DNA from: Lachnospiraceae bacterium
GTDB lineage: Bacteria > Bacillota > Clostridia > Lachnospirales > Lachnospiraceae
DNA length: 64,000 bases
Assembly (NCBI GenBank): GCA_014804655.1
Contig: JAAUZK010000043.1
Location: forward strand, 56,391-120,390
Direction of reading: 5' to 3'
Shown here: one piece after another, positions 8,042 to 16,808 of the stretch
Layout of the letters: each line of letters starts with the position of its first letter
Position numbering within the stretch: the stretch's first letter is position 1
Made by a program: the position numbers and the translations under genes
The notes under the pieces: model-generated
The model's input: only the letters and a program-made list of their open reading frames with translations
What the model was told of the DNA's origin: nothing
Database searches by the model: none

Positions 8042-9295
8042 ATGAAGATAGCAGAACAATTTGCGGGACTACAGATGGATCAATTGATCGGCGCACCGCT
8101 GCGGGCGGCGGCGGATGCCAACGCCCATATGGCAAATTCTACGGCGGATTTTATCAATAAGATTGGATTCGACAATAAGGGCAACGTGCGCAACGTCATG
8201 TTCGGATACCAGAAACGCACCGCCAATGAGGACGGCACCAGTAATTTGGACGAGCTGAAAGTGGCGGTACCGATTCTTGCTATTGTGCCGATTCCGAATC
8301 TGCAGGTGGACGAGGTCAATATTCTTTTTGATATGGAAGTAAAACAGAGCCAGCGTGAGGAGGAGACTATGGATATGAGCGCCAGCATGGATGCTTCCCT
8401 GAAAATATGGCCGGTTAAGGTAAATGTGACCGGCAGTGTCAGCTCCCATCAGTCGAACACCAGAACATCGGATAATTCCGCGAAATATCATGTGGACGTC
8501 CGCGCGACCAATCACGGGATACCGGAAGGTCTGGCAAGGGTGCTGGATATGATGGCGGCCAACGTGGCACCGACACTGGTGAGCAGTACTTTGAAGGACG
8601 GCAACGGGCAGAACTTGTCCGAGCAGGCAAGAATTAAGGCGGAACGTCTGAAACTGCTGCGTCAGGAAATCCGTCAGATCGAGGAACGCCTGACGGCGGC
8701 GAAAGACGGCTTTACAGCAAATCTGACACAGCTTAAGAAGGTGGCTTCCGTTCAGTTAAATACCTATAAAGAAGCGATGACCAGAAAGATGAACAGCTTC
8801 GGTGTGGTCAATTATGATAAGGAAATCAGCGCAGCCACAGAGAAGGGCGAGACGCAGAAGGTGACAGAGTTAGAGGAAAAGAAGGCGGCGGAGGAGAAAC
8901 AGGTAACGGAGTACAGCGATGCTATGGCGGAGGTTAATCAGGCATGGAGTAACTTCCAGTCGCAGGCGGGTGAGCTGGTGAAGCTGATTGCCGACAGTGA
9001 GAATATAACCGACGGCGTATCGGAGATCTTCGCATTGAAAGCCTTAAGCGGCGAGCTGAAAGTGGCACCGTATGCCTCCGGCGAGTCACAGTACAGTGCC
9101 ATGACGGCAGCCCAGAAGGTTGCGGTGGACGGTCAGAGGAACGTCAGCAGACTGGAGAACGAGCTGATCAATAAGAAGGCGGAATACAGTGATGCGATTG
9201 CGGGCAAGGCACCGGCAATCACTGCTAAGAGCGGCGGCAACTCTGCCGGATCAGGTTCCGGCGGCGGTGCGGCAAAAGGCGCGGCCAAAGGTTAA
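8042..9295 (+). CDS. DUF2589-like protein (second copy) with coiled-coil and Gly/Ser/Ala-rich tail
   Basis: MDQLIGAPLRAAADANAHMANSTADFINKIGFD..VAVPILAIVPIPNLQVDEVNILFDMEV. Confidence 0.78.
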   Translation: MKIAEQFAGLQMDQLIGAPLRAAADANAHMANSTADFINKIGFDNKGNVRNVMFGYQKRTANEDGTSNLDELKVAVPILAIVPIPNLQVDEVNILFDMEVKQSQREEETMDMSASMDASLKIWPVKVNVTGSVSSHQSNTRTSDNSAKYHVDVRATNHGIPEGLARVLDMMAANVAPTLVSSTLKDGNGQNLSEQARIKAERLKLLRQEIRQIEERLTAAKDGFTANLTQLKKVASVQLNTYKEAMTRKMNSFGVVNYDKEISAATEKGETQKVTELEEKKAAEEKQVTEYSDAMAEVNQAWSNFQSQAGELVKLIADSENITDGVSEIFALKALSGELKVAPYASGESQYSAMTAAQKVAVDGQRNVSRLENELINKKAEYSDAIAGKAPAITAKSGGNSAGSGSGGGAAKGAAKG

Positions 9296-9310
9296 TGGAC
9301 AGACTCATAG

Positions 9311-9337
9311 GGGCGGCTCCCGGTGAGCCGCCCTTTC
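9311..9337 (+). terminator. GC-rich hairpin; terminator or internal attenuator
   Basis: gggcggctc-ccggt-gagccgccc followed by tttcc. Confidence 0.6.
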
Positions 9338-9355
9338 CATGGAAGGAAGGTATCA

Positions 9356-9646
9356 ATGGATAAGAGAGAGAAGGCTGCGATGGCAGATGTACACTATGTT
9401 AAACTGGTGCCCATCGGCAGCGTAAACCCGAACAATCCATTGTCAGAGGAAAGCAAGGAAGCGCAGGCGGCGCTTCTCAACCGCTGTCTCAATGATTATC
9501 CGAAAGGAATCATCATCGGCAAAGATATTGCCGTGGGGCGCTATCAGGTCGGTGAGCATGAACTGACAATGGAAAAGATCACATACCATGTGGGATTCGC
9601 GAGGAAGCCCGTGTGGTTGGAAGACGAAAAGGAGAAGACAATATGA
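9356..9646 (+). CDS. Small hypothetical protein
   Basis: ATG 9356 after ggaagg; ATGA overlap with the downstream STAS gene. Confidence 0.65.
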   Translation: MDKREKAAMADVHYVKLVPIGSVNPNNPLSEESKEAQAALLNRCLNDYPKGIIIGKDIAVGRYQVGEHELTMEKITYHVGFARKPVWLEDEKEKTI

Positions 9647-9951
9647 TAGTCGATGAAAAAAAAGAAAAGGATAAGTTGATTTTATATGTTAAGGGCAGAT
9701 TAGACACGACGACTGCACCGCAGCTTGAAGAGATCATAGCGGGAAAGACGACAGGGCTTGCGGAGCTAATCTTAGATTTTACGGAGTTAGAATATATATC
9801 TTCGGCGGGACTGCGCGTGCTGTTAGCTACCCATAAGGTCATGTACAAACAAGGCGGAAGCCTGATCATAAGAGGCGTCAATGATGAAGTCATGGAAGTT
9901 CTGCACATCACGGGATTTCTGGATATTTTAAATGTGAAGAGGGGCGTGTAA
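9643..9951 (+). CDS. STAS-domain anti-sigma factor antagonist
   Basis: LILYVKGRLDTTTAPQLEEII..LILDFTELEYISSAGLRVLLATHKVM, the classic SpoIIAA-like motif with the phosphorylatable Ser. Confidence 0.93.
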   Translation: MIVDEKKEKDKLILYVKGRLDTTTAPQLEEIIAGKTTGLAELILDFTELEYISSAGLRVLLATHKVMYKQGGSLIIRGVNDEVMEVLHITGFLDILNVKRGV

Positions 9952-9984
9952 CACTGCTGACGACGTGGAAAGGGAGGAGGAGAC

Positions 9985-11115
9985 ATGGAGACAGTCATGC
10001 AAACAAATACGGAGGCGAACGGAAAAACGGAACAGACACTCGTGCTGGAAAACAGAGGGAAACAGCCGGTCACCGTGCATCTCAGATTGTTCCGACCCGG
10101 GGATGAGAATGGCATGATCGCCTGCATCAGGGACGAGTACGGTGATACATATTTCAAGACAGGATTCTACGATCCGGGGTACCTGCGCAGAGAGGCGGAG
10201 GAAGGAGTCATCACATTTCTCGTTGCGGAGACGGATGAGGACGGCATCATCGGTATGATGGTTCTGAAAGAATTCTATCCGAAGGAATCCATGTGTGAGA
10301 TCGCCTCACAGATTTTCCGCAAGAAATACAGAGGCTATGGTCTGGCAATGCCTTTTTTTGAGTACGGGATGAAGCTGCTCCTGTCACGTAATTATTCGGC
10401 GGCATTCTGTCTGCCGGTGCTGTTTCACGATGTAACCCAGCGGCTGTTGTACCGTCTGGGTATGCGGGCGACAGGACTGGTCATGAATGTGTTTGATATG
10501 GATCACATCACCCATTCTTACAATAACGGCAGAAACCGGAAACATTCTCAGGGTATCCAGATCCGTGCGATAGGCAAACGGGATGCGGGCGTTGTGTATT
10601 TGCCGGAGGAACATTATGCATTCTGCCGGGACATATATGCTTCACTGGGCGCGGTGTTTACGATCGCGTCGGCGGATATCCGCAGGATACCGGATGATGA
10701 AGATCGGGAAGCGCAGGATCGGACGGAGCAGCTTCCGGTTTATACGGAGATGGAATATGTAAATGACGATCTGCAGCACAGCCTGACAATTGACATCAGA
10801 CGTGCCGGCAGGGATCTGGCTGAGCGAATTACGAAGCTGCATACGCGTTATCCTCTGCAGGGGAAGCAGACGGCGGTCATATTTATAAACTGCAACGATC
10901 CGAGTGCGGTATGGGCATATGAGGTCTTACAGGAAATGGGCTATTTCTTTACCGGCTTAAAACCGCTGTGCAGTGAACGGGAATATATCGTGATGCACCA
11001 TGAGGGAGAGGTACAGATTTATTTCGAAGATTATTGGGTGAGCGGGGAGTTCGCGAACCTGATCGGGTACGTGGAGAAATGTTATCAAAAATGCCGCCAG
11101 CGCAGCCGGATGTGA
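9985..11115 (+). CDS. GNAT-like N-acetyltransferase domain protein
   Basis: VHLRLFRPGDENGMIACIRDEYGDTYFKTGFYDPGYL..FRKKYRGYGLAMPFFEYGMKL. Confidence 0.7.
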   Translation: METVMQTNTEANGKTEQTLVLENRGKQPVTVHLRLFRPGDENGMIACIRDEYGDTYFKTGFYDPGYLRREAEEGVITFLVAETDEDGIIGMMVLKEFYPKESMCEIASQIFRKKYRGYGLAMPFFEYGMKLLLSRNYSAAFCLPVLFHDVTQRLLYRLGMRATGLVMNVFDMDHITHSYNNGRNRKHSQGIQIRAIGKRDAGVVYLPEEHYAFCRDIYASLGAVFTIASADIRRIPDDEDREAQDRTEQLPVYTEMEYVNDDLQHSLTIDIRRAGRDLAERITKLHTRYPLQGKQTAVIFINCNDPSAVWAYEVLQEMGYFFTGLKPLCSEREYIVMHHEGEVQIYFEDYWVSGEFANLIGYVEKCYQKCRQRSRM

Positions 11116-11143
11116 GAGGCATGGAAGAGAAAGGAAAGAGAAA

Positions 11144-13810
11144 ATGGCGCGGAAAAAGAAGAGAACACGCAGAAAAAAGAGAATAGGGCAGAAATTAAAC
11201 CGACTGCTTCTTGCCATGGTGTCAGCGGCGGTGGTGATCTCCGGAACGGTCAGTGTATACAGTCTGTATTCCATGAAGCATATTGCGACGGAAAACGGCA
11301 CGGAGCTGGGGCAGACTGCCGCGGAGGACGCAGAGAAGGCATTGGAGAATCTGGCAGTAGAGAATCTGCGGAGTATCGCTGTGGAGAAGGCGGCGTATAT
11401 CGAGGAAAAATTTGCTGCGGTGGAAGCGTATGTGCTGGGGATGGCGGCTCAGGCTCAGGCAATTTACGAGAATCCGGAGGGATTTCCCGACAGGAGGGTA
11501 GCGCTTCCGGTTCGTGATTCTAATCTTCTGGCGGCACAGCTTCTCTGGTCCGAGCGGCTGGCTGCAGAAGGAGGAGAGGGGATCGCGGCGACACCTCCTC
11601 TCACGGAGGAAATATTGAAGCTGGGGAACTTGCAGGACATGCTGGTGCAGTACAACGCACATAATGATATGGTGTCATCCACTTATGTGGCCACGGAGAG
11701 CGGCTGGATGATTCAGGCGGATTACATTGCGTACAGCAAATATAATATGACTGGGTCGGAGGCGGACCTTGCGCAGCCGATTTTCTATGAAGCAGCAGGA
11801 AGGCAATGGTATATGCGCGCCAAGGAAAGTGAATCCGGTCAGATCATCTATACGGATGTGATCAAAGATATTCACGAGGGAGGAGACTGTATCGTCTGTG
11901 CCAGCCCGATCTATCATAACGGTGATGTCGTGGCGGTAGCGGGCGTGGGTTCCTATCTGGATACAGTCAATAACGCCGTACTGAATGTTGACATCGGAGA
12001 GGCGGGTTATGCCTTTCTGGTCAATGAAAAAGGACAGGTGCTGGTATCGGGCAGCGCCGAGGGAGAGACCGCAGCTTATGCGGAGCAGGCAGTGGACCTG
12101 CGGGCGAGCGGGAACCGGGCGCTGGCGGATGCGGTGACCGGTATGGTGGCGGGAAGGTCGGACTCGCTGGAATTGTCACTGGACGGAAAAGATGTATACC
12201 TCGCTTATGCGCCGCTTAACAGTCTGGGATGGAGCTTTGTCACGGTGATCGATGTGGAGGAGGTTGTGGCACCGGCGAAGGCAAGCCAGCAGCTTATCCT
12301 GTCATTAACGTCGGACATGGCGGGCAGACAGGATACGGCGATTCGCAGAGTGATCGTATTCTTCGTGGCGATATTGGTTGTAATTATTCTGCTCGGATGT
12401 ATTTTCGGAACGCTGTTTTCCAAGAAGCTGACGGAACCGATCCGTACACTAACGAGAGAGGTGGCGAAGTTGGACGGCGGTAATCTGGATTATCGTATCC
12501 GGCTGAGCACCGGAGATGAGATTGAGGATCTGGGACATGCATTTAATGGCATGACGGAGCAGATACAGAGTTATGTGCAGAATCTTGCCTCCATCACGGC
12601 GGAGAAAGAACGTATCAGAACAGAGATTCAGGTAGCATCCCATCTACAGGCGGATATGCTGCCGGAGGCGGCCGGTGCATTTGATGACAGGGATGAGTTT
12701 GATCTGGCAGCCTCCATGACGCCGGCCAAAGGCGTGGGAGGAGATTTCTATGACTTCTTCCTATTGGACGAGAATCGTCTGGCGCTTGTTATGGCGGATG
12801 TATCAGGCAAGGGAGTGCCGGCGGCGCTGTTTATGGTCGTATCCCGCACACTGATCCGCAGCCGCCTTATGACGGTAGGAAAAGAGGGAGAAGATCTGGC
12901 GCATATGGCTGAGGAGATTAATCGGAGTCTCTGTGATAACAATAAGAACGGTATGTTTGTCACGGCATGGATCGGTGTGCTAGACATTGCTACCGGCGAA
13001 GTGGCGTATGTCAATGCCGGTCATTGCAGACCTTTGCTGCGCCGCAAGAACGGTTCCTGTGAATATGACGATATGCTGGGCGGACTGGTCCTTGCGGGCA
13101 TGGAAGACGCCATATACAGGCAGGGAGGACTGCGGTTAAGACAGGGAGATACCCTGTTGCTCTACACCGACGGCGTAACAGAAGCAACCAGCCTGCAGCA
13201 GCAACTATATGGTGAAGACCGGTTGCTGCGTACCATTGCGGATGCCGACAGCGTCACACCTGAGGAACTGCTGCAGGAGTTGTGGAAGGACGTAGATGAA
13301 TTCCAGAAAGATGCGGCACAGTTTGATGATATTACGATGCTGGCGGTTACTTATCACGGCAACGGCTTTGAGGAGAAGAGTGATACGCCGGACATGGATA
13401 AGATGAAGGACTTCGCAGATTTTGTAGAAGAGGTGCTGGAGGAGAACGGCATATCCATGAAGACCGTCATGAAGGTCCAGATGGCAGTGGATGAGATCTA
13501 TTCCAATATATGCTATTACAGCGGCGCGGAGGAAGTAACCGTCGGGATACGGGTAGAGGAGAGTTCTGATCAGAAGGACAGGAGATATAAAGAAAGCCGA
13601 GTGAAGAAGGAGATCACACTTTATTTCGAGGATGACGGCATGCCGTATAATCCGCTGGAACGCCCCGATCCGGATGTGGAGAAACTGTTAGAACAGAGAA
13701 AGGAGGGCGGCTTAGGCATCTATCTGGTCAAGAAGCGTATGGACAGGGTGGAGTATGAATACATAAATGAGAGGAATAAATTAACGGTGCACAAGACTGA
13801 TGAGGAGTAG
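11144..13810 (+). CDS. Membrane SpoIIE-type PP2C phosphatase: TM, Cache-like sensor, TM, HAMP, PP2C, C-terminal HATPase (RsbW-like)
   Basis: HAMP around LTREVAKLDGGNLDYRIRLSTGDEIEDLGHAFN; PP2C motifs GGDFYDFF, MADVSGKGVPAALFM, NAGHCRPLL, LLLYTDGVTEA, FDDITMLAV; HATPase MAVDEIYSNICYYS and EGGLGIYLVKKRMD. Confidence 0.93.
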   Translation: MARKKKRTRRKKRIGQKLNRLLLAMVSAAVVISGTVSVYSLYSMKHIATENGTELGQTAAEDAEKALENLAVENLRSIAVEKAAYIEEKFAAVEAYVLGMAAQAQAIYENPEGFPDRRVALPVRDSNLLAAQLLWSERLAAEGGEGIAATPPLTEEILKLGNLQDMLVQYNAHNDMVSSTYVATESGWMIQADYIAYSKYNMTGSEADLAQPIFYEAAGRQWYMRAKESESGQIIYTDVIKDIHEGGDCIVCASPIYHNGDVVAVAGVGSYLDTVNNAVLNVDIGEAGYAFLVNEKGQVLVSGSAEGETAAYAEQAVDLRASGNRALADAVTGMVAGRSDSLELSLDGKDVYLAYAPLNSLGWSFVTVIDVEEVVAPAKASQQLILSLTSDMAGRQDTAIRRVIVFFVAILVVIILLGCIFGTLFSKKLTEPIRTLTREVAKLDGGNLDYRIRLSTGDEIEDLGHAFNGMTEQIQSYVQNLASITAEKERIRTEIQVASHLQADMLPEAAGAFDDRDEFDLAASMTPAKGVGGDFYDFFLLDENRLALVMADVSGKGVPAALFMVVSRTLIRSRLMTVGKEGEDLAHMAEEINRSLCDNNKNGMFVTAWIGVLDIATGEVAYVNAGHCRPLLRRKNGSCEYDDMLGGLVLAGMEDAIYRQGGLRLRQGDTLLLYTDGVTEATSLQQQLYGEDRLLRTIADADSVTPEELLQELWKDVDEFQKDAAQFDDITMLAVTYHGNGFEEKSDTPDMDKMKDFADFVEEVLEENGISMKTVMKVQMAVDEIYSNICYYSGAEEVTVGIRVEESSDQKDRRYKESRVKKEITLYFEDDGMPYNPLERPDPDVEKLLEQRKEGGLGIYLVKKRMDRVEYEYINERNKLTVHKTDEE

Positions 13811-13837
13811 CTGCTTCGGAACGGAGGAAAATGCTTT

Positions 13838-14257
13838 ATGACACGGTATGACAAGATCAGATTCATCGTGCAGATCGCAGAGGCGGCTGTGTCGGACTGG
13901 CGGGAGCGGCATATCTGTCTGCCATCCGTCACGGTGGCGATCGCCATAGAGGGAACCGACTGGGGAAGGGCGGCGGTCTATACAGAACACAGGTGCCTGT
14001 TCCCGTACAGACACGATGGCATACATAGTCATGATACCGTGCTTGCCGCGGTGCGTTCCCACAACGAATATCTTGCTGTCTGGCGGGGCGAAGGGCAGCA
14101 GTATCCCAACTGGGAGGACCTCGGGAAAGAATATTATATTCTTGCGGCACAATGCCTGCAGTCTGCGGAGTATCCCTACAGCCCTGAAAAAGAGTTTGAG
14201 GCTAAGATCGTGGAGCTGGTGGAGCGGTATGGGCTGACGGGATATGACGTTATGTAA
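13838..14257 (+). CDS. Degenerate GH73-like (glucosaminidase) protein
   Basis: LPSVTVAIAIEGTDWG and YPYSPEKEFEAKIVELVERYGLTGYD resemble GH73 'PSitlAQAilESGWG' and 'YAtdp.Y..ki..iIe.y.L..YD'. Confidence 0.5.
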   Translation: MTRYDKIRFIVQIAEAAVSDWRERHICLPSVTVAIAIEGTDWGRAAVYTEHRCLFPYRHDGIHSHDTVLAAVRSHNEYLAVWRGEGQQYPNWEDLGKEYYILAAQCLQSAEYPYSPEKEFEAKIVELVERYGLTGYDVM

Positions 14258-14291
14258 GTAAATTTTTATTTTCAGAAGGAGGAAAAGAATT

Positions 14292-15200
14292 ATGAATGGA
14301 ATAGAGATCAGCATTTTAGGGACAAAGTATGTTTTCTACGGAATCAGTGAAGAACTGGCAGAGAATATCCGGCAGTTAGCGGGAAGAGAGGCGTTTCAGG
14401 CAGATTTCAGATTATGGGGACTTTGGTTGCAGAGCATGATGCGGAAAGCAGTCGTTATTGAGACAACAAGCAAAGCTGACAGTATTGTCGTGTGCGATCC
14501 GTATGGAATGATGGGGCAGGACGAGAATGGTATATCTTTACAGGAGCTTGCCGACGCGGAGATACCGGAGGAGGAAAAAGCGGTAATAAGCGAGAAAAAG
14601 GCAAAAATAGCGGTCAGTGCGTTTGTTGAGGCGCTGGGCGGAAATGTCAGAGGTGAAACGCAAGTCTGGCAACAGAGCATCAAAGGAATGTTCACCTCTT
14701 TTGTTTGCAGTACACAAGGAACGATATCCGGGGTGCAGTGTACTAATCAATCCAGTAGGAGTTATAGTTCAGTAGGACCTTTCCCTACTGTACTGTTCAT
14801 AGATTTCTCATTCGTTATGAAAAACACGCCGGGGCTTCTGCTTCCGATCATCATGCATGAGACTACGCATTTTTTGGAAGAGAAGGCAATTGTGACAATT
14901 GTAGAGAAATACGCCTTTGAGAATGCGCGGGAAAAGGGTGTTGAGATTCCCGACGACATATGGGACCCGGAGAAATCCGGCACCATGGGTCAGAATGATA
15001 AATGGGCAGAAATTTTCTCTAAAGAGAAAGAGTACCAACTGGAACGCCCGCAGGAGCAATTGCCGACTCTGATTGAGAAAATGGCGGCAGGAAGCCTGTA
15101 TGAAGAAGACAGAGAATGGGTCGGACATTTGGTAGAGTTGTTTGGGAAGGTGCTTCAGGGAAATAATATTTGGTATAGTGATAAAGTATATTCTTCATAA
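14292..15200 (+). CDS. Hypothetical protein with an HExxH motif (putative zincin-like metallopeptidase)
   Basis: LLLPIIMHETTHFLEEKAIVTIVEKYAFENA contains HETTH in a helix-like context. Confidence 0.6.
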   Translation: MNGIEISILGTKYVFYGISEELAENIRQLAGREAFQADFRLWGLWLQSMMRKAVVIETTSKADSIVVCDPYGMMGQDENGISLQELADAEIPEEEKAVISEKKAKIAVSAFVEALGGNVRGETQVWQQSIKGMFTSFVCSTQGTISGVQCTNQSSRSYSSVGPFPTVLFIDFSFVMKNTPGLLLPIIMHETTHFLEEKAIVTIVEKYAFENAREKGVEIPDDIWDPEKSGTMGQNDKWAEIFSKEKEYQLERPQEQLPTLIEKMAAGSLYEEDREWVGHLVELFGKVLQGNNIWYSDKVYSS

Positions 15201-15311
15201 TAACATTTAAAAATTTTCCACCATTTTAAAATTCTGATATCTGTAAATGGGTTTGTATGGATGATAAGCTTAAAACATCAAAAATACATCCACAAACGGG
15301 AGGACAAAGAG

Positions 15312-16706
15312 ATGAAGAAAAAATTAATCGCAACGCTGCTTACAGCGGCCATGATGGTATCAACGCTTGCAGGATGCGGCAATACCGACAGCAGCACATC
15401 GACCTCAAATGACGTACAGAGTACTGCACAGGAGGATACGCCGGCTGCTGATGACACGGCGGAAGATACAGCACCGGCTGCCGCTGAGGATACAGCGGAT
15501 TCAGGGGAAGCGGTAACGATCAAGTTGTTTTCCAACCTTCCTGATCGTAAGAACGGACAGGGACTTGTAGAGCAGATGATCATCGATGAGTATATGGCAG
15601 CGAATTCCAATGTTACAATTGAAGTTGAGGCACTTGACGAAGAGGCATATAAGACGAAATTCAAGGCATATGCAATGGATGGCATGCCGGATGTTGTAAG
15701 TATCTGGGGACAGCCTTCATTCCTCGATGAAGTGTTGGATGCGGGAGTACTTGCAGAATTGAATGAGGCTGATTATGCAGATTACGGATTTATCGCAGGA
15801 TCCCTTGAAGGATTCAAGAAAGACGGTAAACTGTACGGGCTTCCGAGAAATACAGATATTCAGATCATCTATTATAACCAGAAGATGTTTGATGATAATG
15901 GCTGGGCAGTTCCCGCTACATACGATGAATTGATGTCGGTTTGCTCAGATATCAAGGCAGCAGGATACACACCGATCGCTATGGATGGCGGCGACGGATG
16001 GCCGATGGCATGTTTCCTTACGGATATTTTGGTGAAAGTTGCCGGAACAGATTATGCGGATATCGTTCGTAATGCTATAGCGACAGGTGATTTCTCTGCA
16101 CCGGAGTTGCAGGAAGCTACACAGATTCTGGTAGATTCTGCGGCTGCAGGTATGTTCCAGGTGGGATATGACTCTCAGGATTACGGAACGGCAATGAATC
16201 TGTTTACTAATGGTCAGGCTGCAATGTTCTGCATGGGAAGCTGGGAGTGCTCCATGGCATTAAATGAGGACATTCAGGAAGACATCAGAAACAACATTCG
16301 TGCATTTACCCTGCCTGTTGTTGACGGCGGTAAAGGCGGCGCAAATGATATCGCAGCATGGAACGGCGGTGGATATGCAGTATCTGCAAGCTCTGCAGTG
16401 AAAGATGAGGCAGTTAAATTCTTAAACTATATGTATCAGCCTGATAAGCTTTCCAAATATGGCTGGGAGAATGGTGTAGGTATGTCTGCGCAGGATCAGA
16501 CGGCTTATCTGACCGGTAACGAGACCGATTTGCAGAAACAGGTTATGGATATTCTGAAAAATGCAACCAGCGTTTCAGGAACACCGATCAATGACTGTGG
16601 TCCGTCCGCATTCAAGACATCCATTGAAAGCGAGATTCAGGGTGTATCCAACGGTTCCACATCTGTAGAGGACTTCCTCGCAGCAATCGGTGCGGCATGT
16701 GAATAA
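15312..16706 (+). CDS. Extracellular sugar-binding lipoprotein (ABC solute-binding protein family 1)
   Basis: MKKKLIATLLTAAMMVSTLAGCGNTD lipobox, SBP fold signatures, followed by two permeases. Start moved from 15261. Confidence 0.92.
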   Translation: MKKKLIATLLTAAMMVSTLAGCGNTDSSTSTSNDVQSTAQEDTPAADDTAEDTAPAAAEDTADSGEAVTIKLFSNLPDRKNGQGLVEQMIIDEYMAANSNVTIEVEALDEEAYKTKFKAYAMDGMPDVVSIWGQPSFLDEVLDAGVLAELNEADYADYGFIAGSLEGFKKDGKLYGLPRNTDIQIIYYNQKMFDDNGWAVPATYDELMSVCSDIKAAGYTPIAMDGGDGWPMACFLTDILVKVAGTDYADIVRNAIATGDFSAPELQEATQILVDSAAAGMFQVGYDSQDYGTAMNLFTNGQAAMFCMGSWECSMALNEDIQEDIRNNIRAFTLPVVDGGKGGANDIAAWNGGGYAVSASSAVKDEAVKFLNYMYQPDKLSKYGWENGVGMSAQDQTAYLTGNETDLQKQVMDILKNATSVSGTPINDCGPSAFKTSIESEIQGVSNGSTSVEDFLAAIGAACE

Positions 16707-16733
16707 ATGCAGAATTAATTAAGTGATTAGTGG

Positions 16734-16776
16734 GAGGATGTTCCAAAAGAAATATACTTTTGTAACATCCTCTTTC
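16734..16776 (+). terminator. Intra-operon hairpin between SBP and permease genes
   Basis: gaggatgttccaaaag-aaatata-cttttgtaacatcctc + tttctt; near-perfect stem. Confidence 0.75.
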
Positions 16777-16808
16777 TTAATTCATATCTGCGTGAAAGGA
16801 GATTTTAT

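Noticed and set aside
5784-15200. Prophage interpretation of the lysin cluster
   Set aside because: No integrase, terminase, capsid, tail, holin or attachment-site signal seen; the neighbours are regulatory and unknown proteins. A domesticated phage lysin origin remains possible.
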